DNA of 64,000 nt from Rhodanobacter sp. T12-5. Lineage in GTDB: Bacteria; Pseudomonadota; Gammaproteobacteria; Xanthomonadales; Rhodanobacteraceae. Below the pieces are notes generated by a model that was given only the letters and a program-made list of their open reading frames with translations, searched no databases and was not told where the DNA came from. The stretch is taken from NCBI RefSeq assembly GCF_008329435.1, contig NZ_NPKN01000001.1, forward strand, positions 372,001 through 436,000, in the 5' to 3' direction. Every line of letters starts with the position of its first letter. Position 1 is the first letter of the stretch. The position numbers and the translations under genes were made by a program. Shown piece after piece: positions 25,997 to 33,721 of this stretch.

Positions 25997-27708
25997 TGGA
26001 CATGCTGCCGATACTGCTTGCAGGCACGCGGGTGATCGGCTGGACGCTGCTGCATTTCTTCTGGCAGGCCACCTTGCTGGGCTTGGTCTACGCCGCGGTG
26101 CGGATGTTTCTGCCGCGTGGCGAGGCGCGCTATCGCTTTGGCATGGCCATGCTGGTCGCACTGGCGCTGTGCCCGTTGCTGACGGCGTGGCGCCTGCTGG
26201 ACACGGCACCGTCCGTCATCCAGGCAGCGACCGGCGTGGCGACGTCATCACTCATCGTCGACGGTGCCGCCGCGGATCCTGCATGGACCTGGGGCAGCTG
26301 GCTGGACGCCGTCCTGCCGTGGCTGGTGCTGGCCTGGTCGAGCGGCGTGCTGTTGCTGTCGCTGCGTGCATGGCGGCAGTGGCAGCGGCTGAAGGTGCTG
26401 GTACGCATGGCCGACCTGTTGCCGGCGTGGCAGGATCGGGTCGCCGACATGGCACGTCGTTTCGGGCTGCGCCGGCGCGTCACCGTCCTGTGCAGCAAGG
26501 TCATCGCCACGCCGGCGCTGGTCGGCTGGATCCGGCCGGTGATCCTGTTGCCGATGGCGGTCGCATGCAATTTTCCGACGGCCCAGATCGAATTGATCCT
26601 CGCCCACGAGTTGGCGCATTTGCGGCGCTGGGATCCGCTCGCCAACCTGTTCCAGGTGGTCATGGAGACGTTGTATTTCCATCATCCGGTAGTGCACTGG
26701 ATTTCGCGTGACGTGCGCAACGAGCGCGAGATCTGCTGCGACGAGCTCGCGCTGTCGGTGAGCGGCGGCAGCCGCCATGTGTTCGTGACGGCGCTGGCCC
26801 AGCTTGGCGAACTGCGCGAGCGGCACGGCTCGCTGCTGCTGGCCGCCAACGGCGGGGTGCTGCTTGACCGCGTGCAGCATCTGGTGGTGCCGGCGCACGA
26901 GGCGGCGCGCGTGCGCACGTCGGCCCGTTTCGTTGCGGTCCTGCTCGGCGCAGCCCTGGTGCTCTTCACCTTGCGGGTCGAGTGGAAGCAGGCTGCCTTG
27001 CAGCGAGCCCTTGCCGAATCCATCCTGCAGTTGCAGCCGGCATTGACGCCACCCTGGCTGGCGCTCGCCGCCTCGCGCATAACCTGGCAGTTGCCTGATC
27101 TGGCACCGTTGCATGCGACGGTGGCACGGCCGCGATTCGCAATGCCCACGACGACGGCAACAGAGCCGCTGCCACCGATCGACGCGCCCGCCACGCTGTC
27201 ACCGGCGTCCTTGCAGGTTTCCGACCTGACACCGGCTCGCCAGCCCTCCCTGCACATGAGCGGATCGATCGCTCCCACCGCGGCGCTGGCGACCGCCATG
27301 CCGACACCGATCCGCATCCGCCAGCCGATTTATCCGCGCAATGCGCTCCTGCGGGGTATCGAAGGGCAGGTCGTGGTCGAGTTCGGGCTTGCCGCCGATG
27401 GCAGCGTGCAGGACATGCGCGTGATCCGCGCCCAGCCGGCGGGCGTATTCGACCAGTCGGCGATCCAGGCCATGCGCAGTTGGAAATACGCGTTGCCCGC
27501 TGGCATGTCGACGCACGCGCGCTATCGTCAGACGATGGCATTCATGATGAATGCGGCCACCGCGGCGAGTGCTTCTTCGAACGCATACACGGGTGACGAA
27601 ATTCACGCAAAAGCCGATTGCGAGATCGTTACCGGTACGCACATCTGCCGCTGGCCCGATGACATGGGGTCGCGCGTGACGGTCGCTCGCAACGTTATCG
27701 GACAGTGA
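25996..27708 (+). CDS. M56 (BlaR1-type) membrane metallopeptidase with C-terminal TonB domain
   Basis: 570 residues. Seen: several membrane helices in the first ~310 residues, a zinc protease motif HELAHLRRWD (about 201-210) with the further ligand in NEREICCDELAL, a Pro/Thr-rich linker (about 350-430), and a C-terminal TonB-type domain (about 435-515: IRQPIYPRNALLRGIEGQVVVEF, MRSWKYALP). BlaR1 proteins instead carry a penicillin-binding sensor at this end. So signal input here is not by a beta-lactam-binding domain; the TonB domain may contact envelope partners. A short extra tail follows it. It overlaps blaI and presumably cleaves it on signal. Confidence 0.88.
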   Translation: MDMLPILLAGTRVIGWTLLHFFWQATLLGLVYAAVRMFLPRGEARYRFGMAMLVALALCPLLTAWRLLDTAPSVIQAATGVATSSLIVDGAAADPAWTWGSWLDAVLPWLVLAWSSGVLLLSLRAWRQWQRLKVLVRMADLLPAWQDRVADMARRFGLRRRVTVLCSKVIATPALVGWIRPVILLPMAVACNFPTAQIELILAHELAHLRRWDPLANLFQVVMETLYFHHPVVHWISRDVRNEREICCDELALSVSGGSRHVFVTALAQLGELRERHGSLLLAANGGVLLDRVQHLVVPAHEAARVRTSARFVAVLLGAALVLFTLRVEWKQAALQRALAESILQLQPALTPPWLALAASRITWQLPDLAPLHATVARPRFAMPTTTATEPLPPIDAPATLSPASLQVSDLTPARQPSLHMSGSIAPTAALATAMPTPIRIRQPIYPRNALLRGIEGQVVVEFGLAADGSVQDMRVIRAQPAGVFDQSAIQAMRSWKYALPAGMSTHARYRQTMAFMMNAATAASASSNAYTGDEIHAKADCEIVTGTHICRWPDDMGSRVTVARNVIGQ

Positions 27709-27790
27709 AGGGGGCAGGGCCAACGTAGGCTCGCGCAGCCGGTTTCATGGCGGGATGAGTGCCGATTAACTCCATCGTAACCCCCCATCG

Positions 27791-27881
27791 CCTATAACTT
27801 GCCTACCGTTATTTGCGTGGATCCCCAGTCTTCCGGGGTCCGATGAAGGCAGGTGATGGTATCGGGGCAGTAGTTTGTTTG
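27791..27881 (+). ncRNA. Candidate structured RNA ahead of an orphan terminator
   Basis: The 330-base gap between the M56 gene and the response regulator holds a structured block. TATAAC (27793-27798) could be a -10 box. TGCCT (27801-27805) can pair with AGGCA (27846-27851 region), enclosing a hairpin GGATCCCC/GGGGTCC (27819-27841). A strong terminator follows at 27882. It may be a small RNA, a 3' UTR-derived RNA, or a leader of the response regulator gene. It matches no riboswitch I know. Confidence 0.35.
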
Positions 27882-27923
27882 GGCCCGGGTGGGCGACGCC
27901 GAGTCGCGCATCTGGGCCTTTTT
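27882..27923 (+). terminator. Long-stem intrinsic terminator
   Basis: A 16-bp stem, GGCCCGGGTGGGCGAC with GTCGCGCATCTGGGCC (one mismatch, two G-U pairs), a five-base loop, then TTTTTCTT. It is about 170 bases past the M56 stop and 115 before the response regulator start. Confidence 0.8.
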
Positions 27924-28038
27924 CTTGCCTGTGCAGAACCCGTTCAGTTTCCCGGTGCGGCCGGCGCGCCGCGTTCACACAAGATTGTTAAGCTTGCAAC
28001 TCCAGCCGGCCCGTGCGCCGGCTGCGCAGGAGTGACAC

Positions 28039-28725
28039 ATGCGCGTATTGGTGATCGAAGACAACAGCGATATCGCGACCAACATCGGCGATTATCTGGA
28101 GGACCGCGGCAACGTGGTCGATTTTGCGGGTGACGGCGTGACCGGCCTGCATCTGGCCGTGGTGCATGATTTCGATGTGATCGTGCTCGATCTCACGCTG
28201 CCCGGCATGGACGGCCTGGAAGTGGCGCGCAAGCTGCGCCACGAGGCGCACAAGCAAACACCGATCCTGATGCTGACCGCGCGCGACGCGCTGGAGCAGA
28301 AGCTGACCGGCTTCGAATCCGGCGCCGACGACTACATGACCAAGCCGTTCGCGCTGCAGGAACTGGCCGCGCGGCTGGAAGTGCTGGCGCGCCGTGGCAA
28401 GGGCCCGCAGAGCCGCGTGCTGAAGGTGGCCGACCTCACCTTCAACCTCGACACGCTCACGGTGAACCGCGAGGGCAAGTCGATCCAGTTGAACCCGATC
28501 GGCCTGAAGCTGCTGCAGGCGCTGATGGAAGCCAGCCCGTCTGTGGTCACCCGACAGGACCTGGAACAACGCGTGTGGGGTGAGGAACTGCCAGACAGCG
28601 ACTCGCTGCGCGTGCATATCCACGGCTTGCGTGCGGCGATCGACAAACCGTTCGAGAAGCCGCTGATCCACACGCGGCACGGCATTGGCTATCGGATGGT
28701 CGAGCCGGATGCAGTCCAGGCGTAA
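28039..28725 (+). CDS. OmpR/PhoB-family response regulator
   Basis: 228 residues, preceded by CAGGAG. Seen: a receiver domain (about 1-115) with acidic pocket ED (7-8), phosphorylatable Asp51 (VIVLDLTLPGMDG), Thr80 and Lys102 (MTKPF), followed by a winged-helix DNA-binding domain (about 130-222, with LRVHIHGLRAAIDKPF and HTRHGIGYRM). Its last 17 bases overlap the sensor kinase gene, so they form one operon. The regulated genes are not evident; no iron, phosphate or drug genes adjoin. Confidence 0.93.
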   Translation: MRVLVIEDNSDIATNIGDYLEDRGNVVDFAGDGVTGLHLAVVHDFDVIVLDLTLPGMDGLEVARKLRHEAHKQTPILMLTARDALEQKLTGFESGADDYMTKPFALQELAARLEVLARRGKGPQSRVLKVADLTFNLDTLTVNREGKSIQLNPIGLKLLQALMEASPSVVTRQDLEQRVWGEELPDSDSLRVHIHGLRAAIDKPFEKPLIHTRHGIGYRMVEPDAVQA

Positions 28726-29989
28726 GCTTCGCTTTCGATTGATCGTCTCCTTCACGCTGTTCGGCTTCGGCCTCAGCGCGTTGTTTGCCGTGGCCGCGTT
28801 GAATATCCGGGCCAAGGTGGAGGACCAACTGGTCACTGCGAGCCTGCAGGACGAGGTCGACAACCTCAACGCACAGGTCCGTGCCGATCCCACCCAAATC
28901 CCGCACTTCAATATCGTCAAGGCGTGGACGTGGAGCGATCGCACGATCTACAAGGCTCCGCTGAACTGGCAGCAGTTGTCGACCGGCGTTCACGACATCA
29001 GCGAGACCGACGCGAACGGCGAGACCAAGCGCTACAAGCTGGCAGTGCGGCGACAAGGCGGGGTGATCAGTTTCCTGCGCTACGATGTCTCGCGCGACGA
29101 GTTGGGCAAGCAGCAACTGCTGATCAGCGTTATCGGCGCCGTATTCCTGTTCGGCCTGCTCTCGCTGGTGTTGGGCCTGTGGCTGTCGCGCAAGGTGCTC
29201 AAGCCGGTCAGCGAGCTGGCCAATCGGCTGCGCGATTTCCGCAAGGCGGGCAAGGCCGAACCGCTGGCGCCGCATTTCGCCGACGACGAGGTGGGCGAAT
29301 TGGCGCATGCGCTGGATGAATATTCCGCGCGGCTCACCGCGATGGTCGAACGCGACCGCGAGTTCAACTCCGACGTCAGCCACGAGTTGCGCACGCCGCT
29401 GGCGGTGATCGCCAGCACCACCGAATTGCTGCAGGGTTCGCCCGACCTCACCGAGAAACTGAGCGAGCGGCTGAAGCGTATCGAGCGTGCCTCGCGCCAG
29501 GCCACCGAGCTGATCGAGGCGCTGCTGCTGCTGTCGCGCGCCGAGCGGCGCGGCCCGACCCGCGGCGAAACCACCGACGTGGGCAAGGTTGCCGCCGACG
29601 TCATCGAAAGCCAGCGCCCGCAGATGCGTGGCAAGCCGTTGACCATCGATCTCGCGGTGGGCGAAGCGGTCACCGTCAACGCACCGGCCTCGGTGCTTTC
29701 GGTGGCGCTGACCAACCTGATCAGCAACGCTATCAAGTACACGCTCGAAGGCAGCGTGCGGGTCGAGGTAGGTGCCGACCGCATCGAAGTGATCGACACC
29801 GGCCCCGGGATCAAGCCCGAAGACGCCGAGCGGCTGTTCCAGCGCGGCGTGCGCGGCGAAGGCGTCGGCGGCAGCGGCGCCGGCCTCGGCTTGGCGATCG
29901 TGCGTCGGCTGTGCGAACTCTACGGCTGGGACGTCTCGATGCGCCCGCGCAGCGATACCAACGGCGCCATCGCCAGCATCAAGTTCTAG
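28709..29989 (+). CDS. Sensor histidine kinase
   Basis: 426 residues from the ATG at 28709, overlapping the regulator gene. Seen: TM1 (about 11-31), a periplasmic sensor of roughly 100 residues, TM2 (about 135-157), a HAMP-like linker, HisKA with SHELRTPL (phospho-acceptor His225), and a HATPase domain with N box NLISNAIKY, DTGPGI and GAGLGLAIVRRL. It should autophosphorylate and pass phosphate to the upstream response regulator. The periplasmic part contains no recognisable ligand fold. The gene ends next to the left arm of the family 3 repeat. Confidence 0.92.
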   Translation: MQSRRKLRFRLIVSFTLFGFGLSALFAVAALNIRAKVEDQLVTASLQDEVDNLNAQVRADPTQIPHFNIVKAWTWSDRTIYKAPLNWQQLSTGVHDISETDANGETKRYKLAVRRQGGVISFLRYDVSRDELGKQQLLISVIGAVFLFGLLSLVLGLWLSRKVLKPVSELANRLRDFRKAGKAEPLAPHFADDEVGELAHALDEYSARLTAMVERDREFNSDVSHELRTPLAVIASTTELLQGSPDLTEKLSERLKRIERASRQATELIEALLLLSRAERRGPTRGETTDVGKVAADVIESQRPQMRGKPLTIDLAVGEAVTVNAPASVLSVALTNLISNAIKYTLEGSVRVEVGADRIEVIDTGPGIKPEDAERLFQRGVRGEGVGGSGAGLGLAIVRRLCELYGWDVSMRPRSDTNGAIASIKF

Positions 29990-29990
29990 C

Positions 29991-30221
29991 GGCAAAAGTG
30001 AGCGGTGCAGCGAGGAGTGGAAAAAGAGAGATAGCTTGGCTCGCGCGTCATCTGCCCAACAAAACGCCCCGTCATGCGGGGCGTTTTTGTGTTGGCAATA
30101 GTGACTTGGACGGCAAGGCATGCGACTGAACCAACGGTTCGGGCGCCAGCGCAGTAGTGGTGTGAGCAGGCGCCGCTTGCGCTCTCTTTTCCCACTCCTC
30201 GCTGCACCACTCACTTCTGCC
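29991..30221. repeat. AG-rich inverted repeat (family 3) flanking a terminator
   Basis: The left arm (29991-30030, GGCAAAAGTGAGCGGTGCAG then CGAGGAGTGG) and right arm (30182-30221, its near-exact reverse complement) lie about 150 bases apart, each next to the stop of one of two convergent genes. The terminator hairpin at 30061 lies between them. Confidence 0.75.
30061..30087. terminator. Bidirectional intrinsic terminator
   Basis: AAAACGCCCCG and CGGGGCGTTTT form an 11-bp stem around a short loop, followed by T on the plus strand and on the minus strand. It serves both the convergent sensor kinase gene and ilvE. Confidence 0.9.
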
Positions 30222-30222
30222 T

Positions 30223-31140
30223 TCAGACCTGCTCCAGCCAGCCCCACTTGTCGTGGGTGCGGCCTTCGAACAGGCCGAAGAACAATTCCTGCAGGCGCAA
30301 AGTCACGCGACCGGCCCTGCCGGTGCCGACCTGCTTGCCGTCGACCGAGCGGATCGGGGTGATCTCGGCGGCAGTGCCGCACATGAGCAGCTCGTCGGCG
30401 AGGTACAGGTATTCGCGCGGAATATCGCGCTCGACCACTTCGATGCCGTCTTCGCGGGCAAGTGTCTTGAGCGTGTCGCGGGTAATGCCGGCGAGGATGG
30501 AGGCACTGGCCGGAGTGGTGTGCAGCACGCCGTCGAACACCAGGAACAGGTTCTCGCCCGCACCTTCGCTGAGCAGGCCGGTCGAAGCCAGCGCGATGCC
30601 TTCGCCGAAGCCGAGCCGGCGCGCCTCGCGCGCGATCAGCTGGCCGGAGAGGTAGTTGCCGCCAGCCTTGGCGCCGGCGGGAATGGTGTTCGGCGCGAAC
30701 CGCTGCCAGCTCGACACGCAGGCGTCGATGCCGTTCTGCAGCGCCTCCGGTCCGAGATACGGACCCATCGGCCACGCCGCCACGGCGACGTCGATCGGCG
30801 TTTCGGCGGACAGGCCGAAACCGCCCAGACCGCGGTACGCGAGGGGACGCAGATAAGCGGCGCCGAGCTCGTTCTTCTTGATCACGTCGCGGCAGGCCTT
30901 GGCCAGATCGTCGGCGGAGTACGGCAGCACCATGTCGTAGATCTTGGCCGACTGGTACAGCCGGTTGAGATGGTCGGTGAGCCGGAAAATCGCGGCGCCA
31001 TCCGGCGTGGCGTAGCTGCGGATGCCCTCGAACACCGACGAGCCGTAATGCAGCGCGTGCGACATCACATGGGTGGTCGCTTCGGCCCAGGGCTTGAGGC
31101 TGCCGTTCTGCCAGATCCAGTCGGGGTATTGCTGCGCCAT
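30223..31140 (-). CDS. ilvE: Branched-chain amino acid aminotransferase
   Basis: 305 residues, preceded by GGAGAA. Seen: the class IV aminotransferase fold with HALHYGSSVFEGIRSY near the N-terminus, the PLP-lysine region AKAGGNYLSGQLIAREA, and the signature LLSEGAGENLFLVFDGVLHT. The enzyme makes the last step of Val, Leu and Ile synthesis with PLP in the cytoplasm. It is monocistronic; no ilv/leu genes or leader attenuator are near. Confidence 0.96.
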   Translation of the reverse strand: MAQQYPDWIWQNGSLKPWAEATTHVMSHALHYGSSVFEGIRSYATPDGAAIFRLTDHLNRLYQSAKIYDMVLPYSADDLAKACRDVIKKNELGAAYLRPLAYRGLGGFGLSAETPIDVAVAAWPMGPYLGPEALQNGIDACVSSWQRFAPNTIPAGAKAGGNYLSGQLIAREARRLGFGEGIALASTGLLSEGAGENLFLVFDGVLHTTPASASILAGITRDTLKTLAREDGIEVVERDIPREYLYLADELLMCGTAAEITPIRSVDGKQVGTGRAGRVTLRLQELFFGLFEGRTHDKWGWLEQV

Positions 31141-31205
31141 GTCGGTTCTCCAAAAGGGGACCGCCCATGATAGCTGGTGAGCGTCAGGCCCACGTCAATC
31201 CGCCC

Positions 31206-31781
31206 TTACCCGGCGTTGCGCAGCCACAGGCAGCCGGCCTGACGCACGATGCGGAACCGCAGCTCCCGTGGGTTGCCGCTGCCGTCGTTGCCGCCGGTAT
31301 GCAGCACCAACTGGTCGCCTGCCGATGGCGCATCATGCGCGTCGGCTTCCGCGAACGGGTCGTCGGTGCTGGCATTTTGCGCCGGCGCGCTGACGTTCGG
31401 AATGTCCACGTCCAGCAACGGCTGTTTCATCAGCTCGGCCAGCGAGCGGATGTCCGCGATCGCCGCGCCGCGGCCGTAACCGTCCCACAACATCAGGCCA
31501 GCCAGGCGGTTGGCGTCGCGACTGGCGAACGCTTCGATCACGCTCTGGCGCAGCTCATCGGGCGTCGCCGCGCACAGGATCGGCGGCGCGGCCAGCGGCG
31601 CGGCGTCCTGCGTGGAGGCGGCATTCCGGTCGACCGGGGTGGCCTGCAGCGCGGCGCAGGGCTGGTCGGTGAACACCGCCCCGCCGTTCGCGCCGATGCA
31701 GCGATGGATTTCCGTCTGCGCCGCGGCAGGCGCGGCACAGGCGAGCAGGATCAGGCAAAGCAGGGTGGCCCATCGGCGCAT
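31206..31781 (-). CDS. Secreted DUF4124-like protein
   Basis: 191 residues. Seen: a Sec signal peptide (about 1-21, ending APAAAQ), then a DUF4124-like start (IHRCIGANGGAVFTDQPCAAL), a variable middle with a short helical region (DELRQSVIEAFASRDANRLAGLM) and a C-terminal beta-rich end with RIVRQAGCLWLRNAG. Four Cys in the mature part could form two disulfides. It is presumably periplasmic; no function is known. It lies between ilvE and metF, same strand, 25 bases after metF, and may be co-transcribed with metF. Confidence 0.78.
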   Translation of the reverse strand: MRRWATLLCLILLACAAPAAAQTEIHRCIGANGGAVFTDQPCAALQATPVDRNAASTQDAAPLAAPPILCAATPDELRQSVIEAFASRDANRLAGLMLWDGYGRGAAIADIRSLAELMKQPLLDVDIPNVSAPAQNASTDDPFAEADAHDAPSAGDQLVLHTGGNDGSGNPRELRFRIVRQAGCLWLRNAG

Positions 31782-31806
31782 CGCATCAGCATACCTGCCG
31801 CGCGAA

Positions 31807-32631
31807 TCAGAAAAGTTGCTGCAGCACCGCCTGCGTGGCGCGGGTCCGGTTCAACGTGTAGAAGTGCAGGCCCGGCGCGCCGCCGTCGAGCAGGCGCCGG
31901 CACAGTTGCGCCACCACTTCGGCACCCAGCGCGCGCACCGAATCGGCATCGTCGCCGTGTGCCTGCATGCGCTTGGCGATCCAGCGCGGGATCTCCGCGC
32001 CGCACATGTCGGAGAAGCGCTTCAGCTGGCTGTAGTTCGCGATCGGCATGATGCCCGGCACGATCGGCACGTTGACGCCGAGCCGGCGAACGTCTTCGAC
32101 GAAGCGGAAATACGCATCGGGGTTGAAGAAATACTGGGTGATCGCGCCGTTCGCGCCCGCGTCGACCTTGGCCTTGAAATGCTGCAGGTCGCGCAGCGCG
32201 TCGTCGGCCTGCGGATGGGTTTCCGGGTACGCCGCCACCTCGATGTGGAAGTGGTCGCCGCAGTGCTCGCGGATGAAACTCACCAGTTCGGCGGCGTAGC
32301 GGAAATCGCCCGCGGTGGCCATGCCCGAGGGCATGTCGCCGCGCAGCGCCACGATGCGCCGGTAGCCTGCCGCGCGGTAGCCGTCCAGCAGTTCGGCGAT
32401 CTCCGCCCGGGTGCCGCCCATGCAGGAGAGATGCGGCGCCACGCTGAGGCCGTGCTGGGTGTGCAGGCGCGCCACGGTGTCGCCGGTATAGCTGAGCGTG
32501 GAACCGCCGGCACCGAAGGTGACCGAGGCGTATTCCGGCCGGTGCGCCTTCAGCGCCTGCGCGGCACGATCGAGTTGCGCGCGCTGCTCATCGGTCTTGG
32601 GCGGAAAGAATTCGAAGCTGATTGCCGGCAT
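31807..32631 (-). CDS. metF: Methylenetetrahydrofolate reductase
   Basis: 274 residues from the ATG at 32631 (MPAISFEFFPPKT). Seen: the family start SFEFFPPKT, VTFGAGGS (about 39-46), LRGDMPSG, AAYPETHP, and KVDAGANGAITQYFFN, all FAD- and folate-site landmarks of MetF. It reduces 5,10-methylene-THF to 5-methyl-THF for methionine synthesis. In some relatives it sits with ahcY; here ahcY is about 3.4 kb away and metF has its own AT-rich promoter region. Confidence 0.96.
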   Translation of the reverse strand: MPAISFEFFPPKTDEQRAQLDRAAQALKAHRPEYASVTFGAGGSTLSYTGDTVARLHTQHGLSVAPHLSCMGGTRAEIAELLDGYRAAGYRRIVALRGDMPSGMATAGDFRYAAELVSFIREHCGDHFHIEVAAYPETHPQADDALRDLQHFKAKVDAGANGAITQYFFNPDAYFRFVEDVRRLGVNVPIVPGIMPIANYSQLKRFSDMCGAEIPRWIAKRMQAHGDDADSVRALGAEVVAQLCRRLLDGGAPGLHFYTLNRTRATQAVLQQLF

Positions 32632-32663
32632 CGCGGGGGTTCCCGGTGGACGATGCCCGTGAG

Positions 32664-32697
32664 TATATATCTCCAATTCGCGATGAAGCGATATATA
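32664..32697 (-). promoter_or_regulatory. AT-rich dyad upstream of metF
   Basis: TATATATC (32664-32671) and GATATATA (32690-32697) are perfect inverted arms around an 18-base core containing TTCGCGA. It is strikingly AT-rich for this genome and lies 33-66 bases before the metF start, so it probably includes the promoter and perhaps an operator. Confidence 0.45.
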
Positions 32698-32751
32698 TTC
32701 CGGATCCTGGAATTGACGCAGCGTATCCGGGGACCTGCCTTGACCTTCCGC

Positions 32752-33072
32752 TCAGCTCGCAGAGACCAGCCTGAGTCCGATAACGCCTGCCAAAATGAGG
32801 CCAATGCAGAGCAACCGCATCGGTGCGGCCGAGTCGCCCAACAGCAGCATTCCAAGAGTCACGGTGCCGGCCGCACCGATACCGGTCCAGACCGCGTAGG
32901 CAGTCCCGACCGGCAGGGTGCGCAGCGAGAACGAAAGAAGGAGGACGCTCGACAGGCCGGTGGCGATCGTGAACAGTGCAGGCATCAATCGCGTGAAACC
33001 TTCTGACCACTTCATGCCGAAGGCGAATGCGATTTCGAAAATGCCGGCAATAGTGAGGAGTAGCCATGCCAT
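32752..33072 (-). CDS. sugE: SMR-family guanidinium/quaternary ammonium exporter (SugE/Gdx)
   Basis: 106 residues with four membrane helices, the standard SMR size. Seen: the conserved membrane Glu in IAGIFEIAFAFGMKWSEGF (Glu13) and GTAYAVWTGIGAAGTV, the sequence type of the Gdx/SugE branch rather than EmrE. This branch exports guanidinium and some quaternary ammonium compounds by proton exchange as antiparallel dimers. No guanidine riboswitch is evident upstream. Confidence 0.92.
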   Translation of the reverse strand: MAWLLLTIAGIFEIAFAFGMKWSEGFTRLMPALFTIATGLSSVLLLSFSLRTLPVGTAYAVWTGIGAAGTVTLGMLLLGDSAAPMRLLCIGLILAGVIGLRLVSAS

Positions 33073-33139
33073 GGTGATGGGTCCGTTGGTGGATTCATCC
33101 GGGCCTGGCGGCCGGCATCGTTGGTGGGCAAGTACCAGC

Positions 33140-33589
33140 TCAGGCCGTGGCGGCGGGAGGCGTGCGGAACGCGATGCCGAATCGATTGAAGGCGTTCATC
33201 AGACCGATTGCATAGGTCAGATCGGCCAGTTCCTTGTCGCTGAATTCGGCGGCAGCGGCGTCGTAGTCCGCGTCGGAAACCCCGGTTTCAGCGACGCGCG
33301 TGACGGTTTCCGCCCAGGCGAGCGCGGTGCGTTCGCGGGTACTGAATGCGTCACCCGCGCCGCGCCACACCGGTACCAGTACGAGCTTGTGCACGGCGAT
33401 GCCCTGCTTGAGCAGATCCCGGGAATGCATATCGATGCAATAGGCACAGCCATTGATTTGCGAAACCCGCAGATACACGAGATTGACCAGCTCTTGTGGC
33501 AGGCCGCATTTCAGAAGGGAGACATATACGCCGCCGAAAGCCTTGTAACCGTCGGGCGATACCTTGGCGTAGTCGATGCGATTGTTCAT
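33140..33589 (-). CDS. Carboxymuconolactone decarboxylase/AhpD-family protein
   Basis: 149 residues. Seen: the CMD/AhpD core VSQINGCAYCIDMHSRDLLKQG with the redox CxxC pair and following His, and AFSTRERTALAWAETVTR. The family includes peroxidase-like alkylhydroperoxidases that use the Cys pair in the cytoplasm. It lies between sugE and a MocR regulator on the same strand, close to azoR; together these suggest a small stress or xenobiotic-response group. GGGGTCC and GGACCCC arms flank its short leader (33592-33625). Confidence 0.88.
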   Translation of the reverse strand: MNNRIDYAKVSPDGYKAFGGVYVSLLKCGLPQELVNLVYLRVSQINGCAYCIDMHSRDLLKQGIAVHKLVLVPVWRGAGDAFSTRERTALAWAETVTRVAETGVSDADYDAAAAEFSDKELADLTYAIGLMNAFNRFGIAFRTPPAATA

Positions 33590-33721
33590 GAGGGGTCCTT
33601 GTGCCGTGCTGGTTGAGGGACCCCATCGTGTTGCATCTTGGCCTATGTCAGAAGGCCCATGATTGATCTTTGTTTGTGGGCCATAGATCTCGGGTTTCAG
33701 TCCCCGGGAGCCTCGGCCAGA

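Noticed and set aside
27813-28133. A 106-codon plus-strand frame before the response regulator.
   Set aside because: It runs through the terminator hairpin into the response regulator gene in another frame and has no ribosome site.
33073-33139. Guanidine riboswitch upstream of sugE.
   Set aside because: The 67-base gap lacks the ACGG/ACGR loops of the guanidine classes.
33592-33673. Two short inverted repeats (GGGGTCC/GGACCCC and GGCCCA/TGGGCC) in the AhpD-like gene leader.
   Set aside because: Short arms, expected by chance in GC-rich DNA; recorded in the gene entry but not scored as a finding.
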